From assembly GCF_901709675.1 (NCBI RefSeq), contig NC_051098.1, forward strand, positions 4,974,000-5,037,999: a stretch of DNA of 64,000 nucleotides, written 5' to 3'. The notes below the pieces were generated by a model. It saw nothing but the letters and a program-made list of their open reading frames with translations, was not told the origin of the DNA and ran no database searches. This DNA comes from Syngnathus acus (taxonomy: Eukaryota > Chordata > Actinopteri > Syngnathiformes > Syngnathidae). Below are positions 38,015 to 50,010 of the stretch, one piece after another (positions within the stretch are counted from its first letter, which is position 1; every line of letters starts with the position of its first letter). Position numbers and translations under genes: made by a program.

Positions 38015-38084
38015 TACACTACCGTTCAAAAGTTTGGGGTCACCCAAACAATTTTGTGACCCCAAACTTTTGAACGGTAGTGTA
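38015..38084. repeat. 70-bp foldback module P4
   Basis: This is the right end of the outer copy, ending AACGGTAGTGTA directly before non-repeat CATCACTGC. Confidence 0.92.
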
Positions 38085-39370
38085 CATCACTGCACTACAT
38101 CTACAGTATGCGTGTGTGTGTGTGCATGTGTGTGTGTGCGCTGAACGTTACCAAGTAATAAAAAAAGCGGGGAAGTGAAGCAAGCTGTTTAAAGCTGTTT
38201 TGAAGTGTATATTTTTTAAATTAGCAATTAAGTGGTGGTGGTTTGCAATATTTGTAGTTCAAGTTTGTGACTGATTTGATACAGCTTATGTTTGAATGAT
38301 TCTGTCATATGGTCAATCGCGTTCCTCCTTCTGTATGATGTCACTCACAGACAGGTAAAAGCTATTATACACTGCACTTATGATCTGGAGTTAAAATGAG
38401 CTATTGGGCTTTAATGTCAGATGGGGTGTGCTGTACCTGGTGGGAAAGGCAGGAGTGATGAGAGTAAAATAAATGATGTGTGCGAAGGACACAAAGGGAG
38501 AAAGATGGCCAGCTTGGAGCAGATGACAGAAAGCAGAGGCGGTAATGGTCCTGGTTAAAGCGAGATGAATGGTATATAAAAGTTAATAACAAGCATGGTG
38601 GTTCCTCAGCAGAGTGGTGCAGGGTGTAGATGTTAGCACAAATGAGAGGAGAGATTGATTATTTATGAATTACCTTAAAGGGATGATGTTAATTCAGTCT
38701 CAGAAGAAATCTAATTAATGCACTTCCCAGAGGCAGAAGCCTGTGAGATAGAAGAAAAGAAGGGAAAAAAGTGGAACAACCCGCCAAGGTCTACCTGCAC
38801 CCGCCGACACGATTCGTGAAGTCAGAAATGTTGGACAACATGGTATGGCTCTCAATTTTGGTTTTTGTTCATCTCTGAGTGAAAGTTCTTCCACTTGGAA
38901 CTTTCTTAATACAACTTTCTTTTTGGTGGTTTGTTGTTGTTGGTTGGTGGAACCATTAATAGAGCCATTAGGTTGCTTGTGACATATTAGGAAATGTGTG
39001 TGTGAGTTGTTTGTGTTGAGAGAAACAAATGACATTTTTGCAGTAAAGGGGAAAATGAGAAAGTGTTCTAGCTCAGCTGCCACAACATGAAGCGAGCAAA
39101 AGCTTGAGAATACAAATAGAAGAGCTGAGAAGCATGAGGTGATAGTCACAGAGGAACACCATGTGCCAACATGCAAGTTGTAAGCTCTAACTCGCTTGTC
39201 AAACTCTGCTAAGCGAGTGGGAGCAGGCGACGATAAGGGAGGCAATTAGTGCGAGGGAGTGAAGGATCGAAAGTGACACTGGGGGGTGAGGGGATGGGTT
39301 GAAAGTACGAAGTTGGCACTTGAAACAGAGTGGAAAAGGAAATCCGGAAAACAGGCTAATCAGGTAGTGG

Positions 39371-39485
39371 TAACCTAACATGCATGTTGTTTTTTTAACG
39401 TGGGAGGAAAGCTCACACGAAAAAACTTTAAGCATAGAGAGATCATGCAAACTACAGAGGCAAGGAGACAAGAGTCAAACAGACC
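39371..39485 (+). mobile_element. Degraded retroposon fragment
   Basis: AACCTAACATGCATGTTGTT, then ACGTGGGAGGAAAGC and later GATCATGCAAACTACAGAGG, follows the order of the common fish repeat (CCTAACATGCATGTTTTTGG, GTGGGAGGAAACC, GAACATGCAAACTCCACAC). Confidence 0.6.
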
Positions 39486-41627
39486 TTCAGAACTGGAAGA
39501 CACACATGCGAACCAAAAAGCGACCAACTGTTCCGCATTGAAAATAACATCCACAAAAATAGTTCCAAAGACACCTCACGCTAAAGACTTCATCATTTTC
39601 AGTGTTCTGTTATGGCCTTCAGCTCTTTCCGGCTCTAATGAAATAAACTTGCTGTAAATGTAGCTTTTTTTTTAAAGTCCATCACACTTCATCCACTCCG
39701 TCCTTTCCCCTTTTGTGTGTTTATTTTTAAGACCTTTTTTCTCTCTTGCCTTTTATGAAGACTATGTACCCTTGTCGCATTTTGTGTGTGCCAAGAAGCT
39801 GCTCAATGGCCACCCTGCTGCATTACTCGAGCCCCTCGGGGTTAATGTCTTAGAGAGAGGGAGCAACTGCGCCAGTTACATAAAAGGATATTTAAAAAGA
39901 CTGCCTGCAATAGAAAGAGCTAAAGGGAAGATTGGACACCGGGAACTGAAGACGAGCATGGGTCTGCCGAGGAACGGGGGGCATGTACCGGATAGCACTG
40001 CTGTTAAAAACAAGATTTTCTAAATGATTTTGGTGGTTTAAAAAAAAAAATTGTGTGGAAAAAGCAGATCTTAAGTGATGCTGACAAAAGCTTTGAATGG
40101 AAAAAATGTAAGATGAAAGAAAGGAGTTATGTTCTTGTTTTTCTGATTATATTTTCTGCTTATTTGTTTTTTTATTCGCATCAATAATTGAACTGCTAAT
40201 TTATTATCCTTATTATAATTACATGTAGTCAATACTTCAACCTTCATTCACTTTGGTGAATGGAGTCTTGACCTCGGGCTGATGTCATCAGGTGCAACCC
40301 ATTGCTCACGGGGTGTTTCGACCCTTAACCTCATTAACTTTTCGATGGTGGCCAAATGATAGTCCACTCCCTCCTCCTGTCTTCCATCTTAACACCTCTG
40401 TGCTGCTCCCTAACCAGCAAGAGGGTCTTCCCGCTGCCTCCTACATCCTGTGAGCTGCAGCATTTCGCTCTTTTCCTGTCCTCCAGATGGCCATGTGCAT
40501 TCTTCTCACAGATTGACGAGGCAATCCTCTGCAGCCAACGTTGACTGGGGACAGTCATGCCTGCAGTCCTTTCCCCTCGGCAGTCACTTAGCAGGTCTTT
40601 CGAAGGCAGTGAGTTTGATGAGGATGATCTTCTTTTCCTCCTCAGACCACAAAACATAATCTGCCAAAATCTGATAATCTTGCATCCTGATCTTGTGGTG
40701 ATGCCAGTGTGTTTGATTTTTTGCTTCCTGGCAATCTGTATGTTATTACAACTTTGCGGTTAGTACTTTAAATTTCTCCACCACCGATTACAGTTGAATT
40801 TGGAGCTGTCCTGATCTTAAGAGGAGGCATACTGAAGTGAAGCTTCGAGGCTTTCCAAACATCTAGGAACATAGGACTTTTAAACACTGTCGCAACCCAC
40901 ATGAGTCTTGGCTTGGTAGAACGATATGTTAGTAAAGTGCTTTGAAATTACTCGTGAGCCCTGTTTTTTTTCTCACTGTGAAATCTGATATGCATTATTT
41001 GGTTTAATTATACATAATTGTGATTCTTTTGTTGTATGCTTCAGGCAGGGTACACAGGTTTCAACAATGCAGCCGCAATACGTATGAATTATTTGTATGG
41101 AAATGACAATGAGATAAAAATACACTTTTGGCAGCATATAAAATGATGATAGATGAGTAGTGAAAAGCATGACGTTGATGAGTAAACACGTACAAGATGT
41201 AGTCATGCAATTTGGTTTTAGAGGGGAAACATTTTTCAGCAGACATGTTGACAAAAGAAAAAAAACTAAGTCAATCTAATGCAATCTGAATTGTACAACT
41301 GTGGACATGTCTGACGTGTGTGCCACCAGACTAAAAACACATTCAAGTGCAGCAGTTGTGGAATAGGCTGTGCTATTGCAGAGTAAACCATTTGAGTCTC
41401 ATCCAATATGACAAGGGAAAGAGGGGAGATATTTTATGTCATTCAGGGGACACAATTTCAGTTTCAATTTCACCAGTATGAGAGGCATAATTAATCCTGT
41501 CCATATTGGCAGTTCCCCACAAAACAGACACCCTTGTTGTGGCTGAAAAGTCAGAATCAGTATGTGTCTGCCAACATTCCGCTTGCGCGTGATTGCATGA
41601 TTTAAATGTATTTACGATATTCAATAT

Positions 41628-41750
41628 GAGGTGGTACAGTGAAAATGTGGTCACCACCACTTAGAGACACTCTACGAGAATTGCAGGTTTGAATCTGGAT
41701 GAGAGTCTTTCTTTGTGGCGGTTCTATGTTCTCCTTGTGTTTTTTTGAAT
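41628..41750 (-). mobile_element. Degraded retroposon fragment, opposite orientation
   Basis: GAGGTGGTACAGTGAAAATG, then GCAGGTTTGAATCTGGATGA and TCTATGTTCTCCTTGTG, matches in order the head and body of the same repeat family read from its other strand (GTTCGAATCC then GCATGTTCTCCCCG). Confidence 0.5.
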
Positions 41751-41989
41751 TCTGTTTGTACTGTAGCTTACACCCATGCAACAATACTGAGTACAATTAG
41801 GTTCAGAAGTCACTCAGGTTTTATGATTTTGTCTTTTTACCACAGCACATTGTATCTGGTATAAAACAAAGTTTTTATTGCATATGTATATATTTGCTAA
41901 CTTTAAAAGATGTATAACACATTAATGTCAGTGACATATTTCCATAAGATTAAAGAATGACAGCACGTCTAGCTTTCCAGTCTCCTGCA

Positions 41990-42545
41990 ATTGAGCACTG
42001 CTCTGCCCATGCCACTACCATTTGATATTATTGGTAAGGTTATTGGTGCTTCACTCCCCTCCTTGAAGGACATTTACACCTCCCATCTCACCCGCAAGGC
42101 GACCACGATTGTGAGTGATGAGTCACCCCGCTCACTCTTTGTTCGATCTTCTGCCCTCTGGGAAGAGGTACAGGAGCCTGCGCTCCCGCACCACCAGACT
42201 CTCCAACAGCTTCATTCTCCAGGCTGTTAGGATCCTGAACTCTCTCCCCCCTTCTGCGTAGCGTCCTGTACTTTTGCGCTATATTCTGACTGTCTGCTGT
42301 ATGCACGCTTGCTCCATTTTTGCTCCTCTTGTTTATTGTGTTATTTGTTTATTTATTATTTATTCATCACTCTTATTTATTCATTGTTTGTGCCTTCTTG
42401 TTTTTATTTTTTGTGTGTTGTCTACTTGTATGTATATTGTGTACTATGCCTTGTCACCGTGGGATAGTGGGAACGTTATTTCGATTTCTTTGTGTCTTGG
42501 CATGTGAAGAAATTGACAATAAAGCGGACTTTGACATTGATATTA
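41990..42545 (+). mobile_element. 5'-truncated LINE 3' end (L2-like), frameshifted
   Basis: The coding remnant reads SLPSLKDIYTSHLTRKATTI in one frame and, after a frameshift near 42115, HPAHSLFDLLPSGKRYRSLR, then TRLSNSFILQAVRILNSLPP, ending at a TAG. These are the C-terminal motifs of a widespread teleost LINE (LPSLEDLYTS, HPxHxLFxLLPSGRRYRS, RLxNSFFPQAVxLLN). A long pyrimidine-rich 3' untranslated region follows. It ends near 42540 with CACCGTGGGATAGTGG and GACAATAAAGCGGACTTTG, the typical 3' terminus. One frameshift and 5' truncation make it inactive. Confidence 0.82.
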
Positions 42546-45500
42546 CAATTGCGAGCCTTGAACCATTTTATGTCTTACCTATGCCACACAAGCATTGTTT
42601 TCTACTCACACAATTATGTTTTTTGTTTTGTTTTAAATCGGCCCCTTTAGTCTGCCATCACTCTTGGATCCTGTAAATTGCAACCACAACAAATAAATGT
42701 ATTATGTGCCATTCAGAATACTTGTGAGAATTGTTTGATGTCAGACGATAAAAAAGTTAACATTATATAGACTGAGAAAGCAATTTTGGGTCGATGAGTG
42801 TTGGGATGAACAAGCAGTCATTGATGTGAAGCAGCTCATCAACAGCATATATTGATTCGGCGATAAATGTTCAGGAATTTTACCATTAATAACTCCCCAC
42901 ACACCTCTCTTCTGTACGTACATAAAGACACAGTTTACTCTGACACTGCTGTCACATTAATAATGACTGTAATCAAGTAGCAGTGTGTGTATGTGCGAAG
43001 TGTGTGACGTTATGAGTTGTATTTGCCCAGTGATGGGTTACCATCTTTTCATAGAAGAAAGATAAGATTGGGGTGCCTATACTGGCCCCTGTGTGTGAAG
43101 TTTGTGCTTGCTTGGGTTTTCCATATTGTTTCACATTCCAAAAACATGCACGATAGGTTCAGTGAAAACTTCAAATTGTACATCGGCCTGAGTGTAAACT
43201 TTCCTACATGTGTCTGGCTACCTCTTTGTCCAGTTGTAGTATCGGTTGGCAAGATCTCCTGACCATACCAAATGGAAGACAAGCAAATATAGATAGATTA
43301 TTATTATAATGACAGTCAGATTTGATTCATTCTCAGAAAAACTCTCGCGTGTGGGCTTGCTTATAAAAATAACGTGCAACAATATTATTTGTATTCATAG
43401 TTAGCCATCTGCACTCAGGCAATAGCCAAATGTGAAATAATAATCCTTATGTAATTAAAAGAACACAAATGTCAGGCATATGTATAAATAGAAGAGCCAT
43501 TCGCTTCAAGGTGGTTACATACAAAGAAGTTTCTGAATTCTATATCATCTATCTGCTAATGCTCCCAACTAACTCATACACAGTATGCCTTCAAAGAGGA
43601 AGAAACGGAAATATTAATACTTTTTTTATAAAAACATGTCCACTCTTTCACTCTTCAAATGGGATTTCTGTGTTCTGAGATTTCATCAAGTCTGGTTTGC
43701 TCTTGTGCTGATGGGATTAAATATGCAGGAATAACCTTGAAATACAAAGAACATGGTTAATGCATTAGTACGCCAAACCTATGACAACGTCTATGTTTAG
43801 CAGTACAGAAAGTATATAGAATTTATATGCGACAAATGCTTTTCTATTTACACTTCACTAAGCTCTGAACCAACCCATTTTGTGGCCAAGCATGATTTTA
43901 AAATGAAGCCCCTTACCCTTTCCTCACATATAGTATACTAGTTTTGGATTAAAAAAACAACAACAACAAAACAATAGATTCTCATCTCACTCACTAAGAT
44001 GGTGTAAACGACAAAGCGACAAGTGACCCGCAAATTACATTGCTGAGTAGGTCCCTTTATTCCATAAGTGGAGCAGCATGCCGCTAGCTACACAACAGTT
44101 TTAATATTGTACGTTTTCAATTCCAAAGCTATAAGCAAGTTGAACATAGCTGTAGTTGAAATCAGTTATGATTGTGGCTGTCCTGGTTCCCACTGTGGCA
44201 TTATCACTAGTACGTGCTACACGGTCACACCATACGGGAAGAATAGACTTGGACTTTTAATATTTGGGATGTGGACGGACATTTATATGAAGTATAAGAC
44301 AGTGTGATCTTTTTGCTGGACTGCTGAATGAATTTTGTTTAGTTTAGTTTCCTTTGCTTTAAATGTTGCTTGATGGAGGCGGCTTTGGAAATATATAATC
44401 TTGGACACATATATTCATGTTCATAGGAACCAAGAGATAACCATCTCAGTATTAATTGAAAGATGCAATCTTGCAAATGGAAGCTGTGAAATATTCGTAA
44501 TGTGAGTGTGTGTGCAGGCGCGAGTGTGTGTATGTCAGCCTCAAGAGACTCATACAGAAACACTTCTGACTGAATAGATTAAAAGAAATCTGGTGATCCG
44601 TCTTTTTTTCCCTCTTCCCTCATTTGCCTTATTTCCATATTGCACTCACTCTTTCCCACCTTTCCAAGAGTCCACTTTGTCTGTCTGCAACATCCTGACA
44701 TCTGCGACCACTGCCCCTTGTCCTAATTTTCCATCCCATCCCTTCTTATTTCCTCTTGAATGGCTCAAATCAAACCCTTTTCTATTCCCATCCCTCTCTT
44801 CCATCGCACTGCTGTCATCCGACACAGTCACCCACTCAATCATTCTAATTTCTTCTCCTACCGTTCAACAAGATGCTAATAGTTACCATATCTCCTCGAC
44901 CCTGCTCATGAGTTTCCACACTTTTTATTATGCTCTCTGTAGCACATGGGTCCCACTGATGACATCTGTCATGCCACAAAAGATTTTGCAGCACTTATAT
45001 TTAGGTGACTGTGGCATTAGCATAATAAAATTGTCACAAAAGTGCAAATGAACAGGTGTGAGCATGTATGCTATTTTTCATGGCATGCAACAATATTTCT
45101 TTGTTGTGGAAAGCATTTCGTACAATTCACATAATTTTGTCTAAACTTTTTCAATAAGACATTATGCATTTGATCAGTTGGTTCTAGCTCTCCCAGTTTT
45201 GATGAAATGGAGTGAAGACCCATTAGGAGACATACAATGTGTGAACACGGGTGTGTTGAGGTATTCATATGGTTCACCACTCACTCATACTACTCTTTGT
45301 GGCCAAATTACATTATGGTCTATTGAGGTTTGTGCTGGAGATTGATGTCATAACCTTGTCTACAGCTTGTGCTTCACATCAGGAACGTTCAAGGACATGA
45401 TTGAGATATGCTGGTCGCACACACTATTGTTCCTCAAAAGACCTCAAGTGGCAACATGACTAGGTTGATATGACAGCGGATGTCATGCCATGTTGCAGGA

Positions 45501-45594
45501 AGATGCGATACTTTTTCCTCTGCTACAACACGGGGGAAAGACTCACGACTGAAAATTACTAGAGGAAACTGAGGGAGGCACCTCAATACACACA
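42546..45594. other. Intergenic, no gene supported
   Basis: AT-rich DNA with one decayed retroposon at 43085-43255 and a pyrimidine-rich plus-strand tract at 44600-44830. No exon is recognised. Confidence 0.6.
43085..43255 (-). mobile_element. Degraded retroposon fragment, opposite orientation
   Basis: GGGTTTTCCATATTGTTTCA followed by CATTCCAAAAACATGCACGA and TAGGTTCAGTGAAAACTTCA corresponds to the consensus order GGTTTCCTCCCACATTCCAA, AAACATGCATGGTAGG, ATTGGACACTCTAAATTGT. It is moderately diverged. Confidence 0.6.
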
Positions 45595-45602
45595 GACTAA
45601 GG

Positions 45603-45932
45603 CAGGGGTGTCAAACTCTTTTTTTTCGCGGGCCGCGTTGTAGTCATACCTTCCTTCGGAGGGCCATTATGACTGTCAACCCAAATAAATGTATGAGCAC
45701 CTCATATTATATACAGTAAAAGCTACAAAACAAACTGACAAATAAATCGTTTTCAAATCAGACCTGTAAAAACTGGTCAAATATAAAAAAAAAAAAAAAG
45801 ATATTAAAAGTGAAGACAATTTGCAATTCTAGTAATGACACACAAATTTGATGCACAATTTGTCTTCGCGGGGCACATAAAATGATGTGGCGGGCCGTAT
45901 CTGGCCCCCGGGCCTTGAGTTTGACACCTGTG
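45603..45932. mobile_element. hAT MITE with 8-bp target duplication
   Basis: This 330-bp element begins CAGGGGTGTCAAACTC and ends GAGTTTGACACCTGTG, imperfect 16-bp inverted repeats. The flanking octamers are GACTAAGG (45595-45602) and GACTAAAG (45933-45940), an 8-bp target duplication with one mismatch, which is diagnostic of the hAT superfamily. Sub-terminal GGGCCGCGTTG and GGCGGGCCGTATCTGGCCCC are GC-rich, while the centre is AT-rich with a poly-A run at about 45785-45800. There is no transposase. It is a member of the abundant fish GTGTCAAACTC family. Confidence 0.92.
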
Positions 45933-47769
45933 GACTAAAGAGATGACAAGGCAAAATAGTCCGTGTTGGCTCATGCATTGGGTGAAGGTCTTTTATCATT
46001 TTTAACAAGCAAAATAGAACCTTGCTGTACAAAATAGTTATTAAATTATTTTTAAATTTCCATGTATCTCTCACATATGCAATACAACTAAATGTGTGCT
46101 CAATATATGTCATAGGATCACTTTAGACATGACATTAAATATAGAGAGATTGTGTGCTGTCTGATTAAACAAAGAGAAACCTGGGGGAAGCAAATGAAAA
46201 AGTCAGATGGCATGTAGGTTTATTCAAAAAGTCTAGACAGGACAAAAGTGAAAGTGAGTGTGATGAAGCAAGAGACAGGGAAGGGGGCTACGGCTGCGAA
46301 GAGACCATCTCCAAATGGGGGCTCATCTTCCGCTCAGCTGTGTGTCTTGGCCGGCTGTGAAAAGCCGCTCTCTTCCTGTCAACACAGGAAGCCCACAGGG
46401 CGCGTTTGTACTTGACTGAGAAGGAGCGACGTGGACAGCGGGAGCCAAGGACAGAGCTTTGAATAATTTAGTCAAATTATCGATGAATTTAAGTTGTTGC
46501 TGATTGTCATTCAAGTCGCTGCTACCTCTTTCCGTTCACATATCTACGAGCAGCACCGACAATGAAGACCAGTAAGAGGCACATCCGTCTTGGTTAGATT
46601 GTTACACAGTCCCATTCGAAAAAAATTAATGACTAACGAACAGGTCGAACTCTGAAAACAACTTCTCACAGTGGTTACAAGTTAGCAACAGATGTCATTT
46701 ATTTTTACTGTGGTTTTCAGTCGAGTGTCCCACTGGTCACCTAATGTGAAAAAAAGATGGACTGCCACTCGTCTACAGTGGCGATTGTTCCTCCTCCAGG
46801 GAGATACTTCGTTCCAACCTTTTCAGTGATGACAGAAACTCTTTCATTTCCATCTCACTGGCTTTTATAAAATGAGCAAGTTACATCTTGTGGCTACAAC
46901 ATCATTGTTATTACTCATTTATTTAAACACTGACCATGGCCCAATTGCATTAGATTTGGTTAGATATAGTTACGTATGTATGCGTCATTTATTTAATTGT
47001 AGAATCACTTTAATAAACACATTCAATCCTAAACTGTATTAGGCATCACACCGTTTTCAGTGTGGCCATCTACTTAATTTATGTATTGTTTACAAGATGA
47101 AAATATGTTACGACATAAAAGGCTTTCTGGGGTTGACATTGTCCAGTAAAAGGTTTCATGGATCATAAGAGAAGAAAAAAGGTGGAAGGAAATGTATTAG
47201 TCTACTGTGACATTACTGTGTGCATTTTCCTTACGGAAACCACCACTACATATAATTCCCATTGTTTAGTTTTATTCACAAAAGGGAATAACCCATCTGA
47301 CCCCCATTAAGTGTGACAACCCCCTTCCTCTAATGCACTGTGTGCTCATCACGTAGTTTGACACTGAGCTGGAAAGAAAACATTTGGGTTGCGGCTTCAC
47401 GTGAATCCCTCTGTGTGACAAATCATGACCCTTAATGAATTTCAATGTTATAATCAAATGAAGTGAACTAGCCTGACATGCTGTGATTGATTCAACTTCA
47501 GCCACGCTGAACTCGGGGTGGAACACCTTTTTTTCCCAGACCAATTGCACACCCCTCCTTTGCTTCTCTGCTATTCTTTGAGAGACAAATTGTGGTATTA
47601 TTGGTACTAAATAACAAGTTTCATGACATGAAAGCCTTCCCATAGTCATTGCACGGTCTATTTTGTGGTATTCACCACCCTTAATTTACTGTGTCATGTG
47701 TAAAATCTTAATTGTGTGTTACTGTAACAAGGCTGCAGAATGTGTCAGTGTGGAGCTGGCAGCTAAACA

Positions 47770-47820
47770 CCCACACAAACACACGCACGCACACACACAC
47801 GCACGCAGACACACACATAC
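47770..47820 (+). repeat. (AC)n-rich microsatellite
   Basis: An interrupted CACA/CGCA repeat. It generates the His-Thr-rich plus-strand frame seen there. Confidence 0.85.
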
Positions 47821-48625
47821 ATGTAAATCCAGACAAGATACATCCACACGCTACTTTCTGTCACCCTGCATTATCGCCATGATCATTTATTAAATGTGGC
47901 TTTTGCCAGAACGAGTGAGACTAAGAAGGAGTGAGCTCAGGGTAAAGAGGGATTGCTTTCTTAATTAAACGAGGTGTGCGGTGGGGGGATGAAGCAATGT
48001 CGCCACTGGCTGAGTTCCTTTGAAGAAAAAACATTTATCTCATTCACTGCATTCCCATGTTCTTCTTGGTCTCGCTCTCTTTCTTTCAGAGTTGGCACAA
48101 ATACGGTGGCACACCAAAGCACACATCAGCATCTCATGTCTCATTTACCTGTTACAGGCAAACAAAAAGACTACACACGCAAGCACAAGCCTTCAGCGAG
48201 CTATACAGGTTGGACTTATATTAAATGCAACGAAGCAGCAACTACTGCAAGTCTTGGCCGCATTACTTATTTTCCCAGCGCACAATTATTTTCTTGCTGT
48301 GTACCAGCACAGAAAAAAAAATACTTCTATCTTGGACTAAAAAAGCCCTTGGTGGTGGTTGAGCTGAAGGATGGATTAGAGTGAAAAACCCACATAAAAC
48401 AATTTGTAGTGAATAGCTTCTCAGCCGGGTAATGTAGGATAATAGAAAATGTTGGGTGAAAAGGCACAGGAGGACAAAACAGACATCTTTGTAATAGCAT
48501 GATGATGGTATTTACAGCATGTAACATCACACCCATCCCAACCTTCTTTTTTCTCTGATAGCTGCTGTTTAGGGGGAGGGGACTTAAGAATGTAGATGGT
48601 TGCCGAGTGTTGCAGAGGAGGACCT

Positions 48626-49010
48626 GAGGCGGTTGCGTTGAAAGATAGAGATGTCGGTAAGACAGATTTACTTTGGAAAATACTTCATGCCATCGGGGGA
48701 ACATTGGGTTGGACATATTGTGGCAATAAAATAAAATAATAAAGATGTTTGATATTTACTGCTGGGTACACACGTCAAGACAATCAGACTGGTTTTGTCC
48801 CAAATTTGAGGTGGTTGCATTGTAAAATAGATAGGTCAGCAAGACACAGTTGCTTTGGAAAATACTTCCTGCCATCCGGGAAATCCAGTTTTATACAAAT
48901 AAAAAGACGTTGGGTAGGACATTTTGTGCCAATAAAATAAAATGACAATGATGTTTAATATTTACAGCTGGGTACACACATAAAGACAATCAAGCTATTT
49001 TTGTCAATGA
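48626..49010. repeat. Two-copy tandem duplication, about 182-bp period
   Basis: Copy 1 starts GAGGCGGTTGCGTTG at 48626 and copy 2 starts GAGGTGGTTGCATTG at 48808. Both contain CTTTGGAAAATACTTC and TGCCATC, then AATAAAATAAAAT, ATATTTAC and CTGGGTACACAC. Copy 2 carries a short extra stretch near 48885-48912. Divergence is roughly 15 percent by eye, so the event is not recent. Confidence 0.85.
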
Positions 49011-49429
49011 ATTTGCTTTTTCCCAAATGATGTCAAACGCACAATCGTCTGTTTTATGAGATTATCCTTTTTGTCTGAAGTGCGTTAAGAGTGGATTTGT
49101 CTCGATAGATGAGTTCGGCCGACAATCTTAAATATTAATTGTGTTCAATATTCAAGATAAAAAATTCTCTCTCAATGGCATGAAGTATTATTCCAAAGCA
49201 AATCTTTTCTTCCCGGCATTGCCATCTTACAACTGCTTGGAACTCTGCAGATTTTCTTACAGTAGGCCTACAGCATGTCTTTTGGTCTATCCCCAAATTG
49301 GCAACATGTTGCTTGAACAACAATTACAAGTGGAGAATTGCAGCTTCTGACAATGCACACACTGGAGGGAAGACATGTTAAAATAATTAAGGGGTAAACC
49401 CATTCATTCAGGGGCCTGTATAAAAATGT

Positions 49430-49850
49430 CATCTTTCAGCAAGACATCTGGCCTATTTGTCTTTTCAGAAAACGCTCCCCAGAGCTACGGCTAGAAATTG
49501 TGCCAGGTCAACAGCATCATTAGAGCAGCCACTCTTGTCACATAGTTGCCCCTCACCAACTGCTCCTTGCTGATCCTGGCCAACAGGGGAGAGATCAGAT
49601 GTGGCAGGGCCAAAGGGGGTAAGATGGATCGTCCCATTAATTCAGTGGCAAACTTCAGAGGTAGACTGAGTCCTCAGCCGTGATGCAAATGGGGCCTCTA
49701 CCACCCGGCTCTCGCAATGCCAGGGATTAAACAGCAAGGCATTTGTCTAGTGACAGCCCCAGCTGTGGTGTGCTGGGGGTGACCCATCAGTGCCAGCAGG
49801 ATCAATAAACTGATCTACCGGGCCGGAACCACCGTCAGCCTGAATCTGGT
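49430..49850. other. Less AT-rich non-coding block
   Basis: This block is distinctly less AT-rich than its surroundings, has no long open frame and matches no repeat I know. It could be a conserved regulatory element or simply local composition. Confidence 0.35.
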
Positions 49851-49950
49851 GAAGGAAGAATGAGAAACCCAAACACACTCAACCACAATACACTCTTAAC
49901 CATTGAAACTGCTGGGTTAAAAATTGGATTGAACTGTTTTGCACAAAAGC

Positions 49951-50010
49951 TTGCGACCCTTGTGAGGATAAGTGGTTTAGAAAATGAATGGATGGATGGA
50001 CTTTTTTTTT
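49951..50010 (+). mobile_element. LINE/SINE 3' tail fragment with GATG repeats
   Basis: GCGACCCTTGTGAGGATAAG then GGTTTAGAAAATGAATGGAT ends in short ATGG repeats, followed by a poly-T run. This is the typical 3' tail of a common fish retroposon (GGATAAGCGGTATAGAAAAT then GAATGGATGG). Confidence 0.65.

Larger units (their letters stand above)
36561..38084. mobile_element. Nested MITE complex (outer element M')
   Basis: The outer element is a 304-bp AT-rich TIR element. Its left piece is 36561-36698 and its right piece is 37919-38084. Each end is a 70-bp foldback module beginning TACACTACCGTTCAAA and ending TTTGAACGGTAGTGTA. The outer element is split by a second copy of itself in reverse orientation. 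Removing the inserted copy and one TA regenerates exactly the sequence found uninterrupted inside that copy. The ends match the CACTACCGTTCAAAAGTTTG termini I associate with Tc1-like elements of fish. Confidence 0.9.
38085..41989. other. Intergenic, no gene supported
   Basis: This stretch contains a GT microsatellite at 38109-38140, decayed retroposon pieces at 39371-39485 and 41628-41750, and a segment of above-average GC at 40330-40660. That segment has open frames on both strands, none of which I can assign. The 102-codon frame at 39715-40023 has no recognisable domain. Confidence 0.55.

Noticed and set aside
36561-38084. Explaining the complex as a simple inverted duplication
   Set aside because: A plain inverted repeat would read X-Y-Y'-X'. 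The observed order is X-Y-X'-Y', with TA duplications at both junctions, which self-insertion explains more simply.
39715-40023. 102-codon plus-strand open frame
   Set aside because: It has no recognisable domain, no splice context and no family resemblance.
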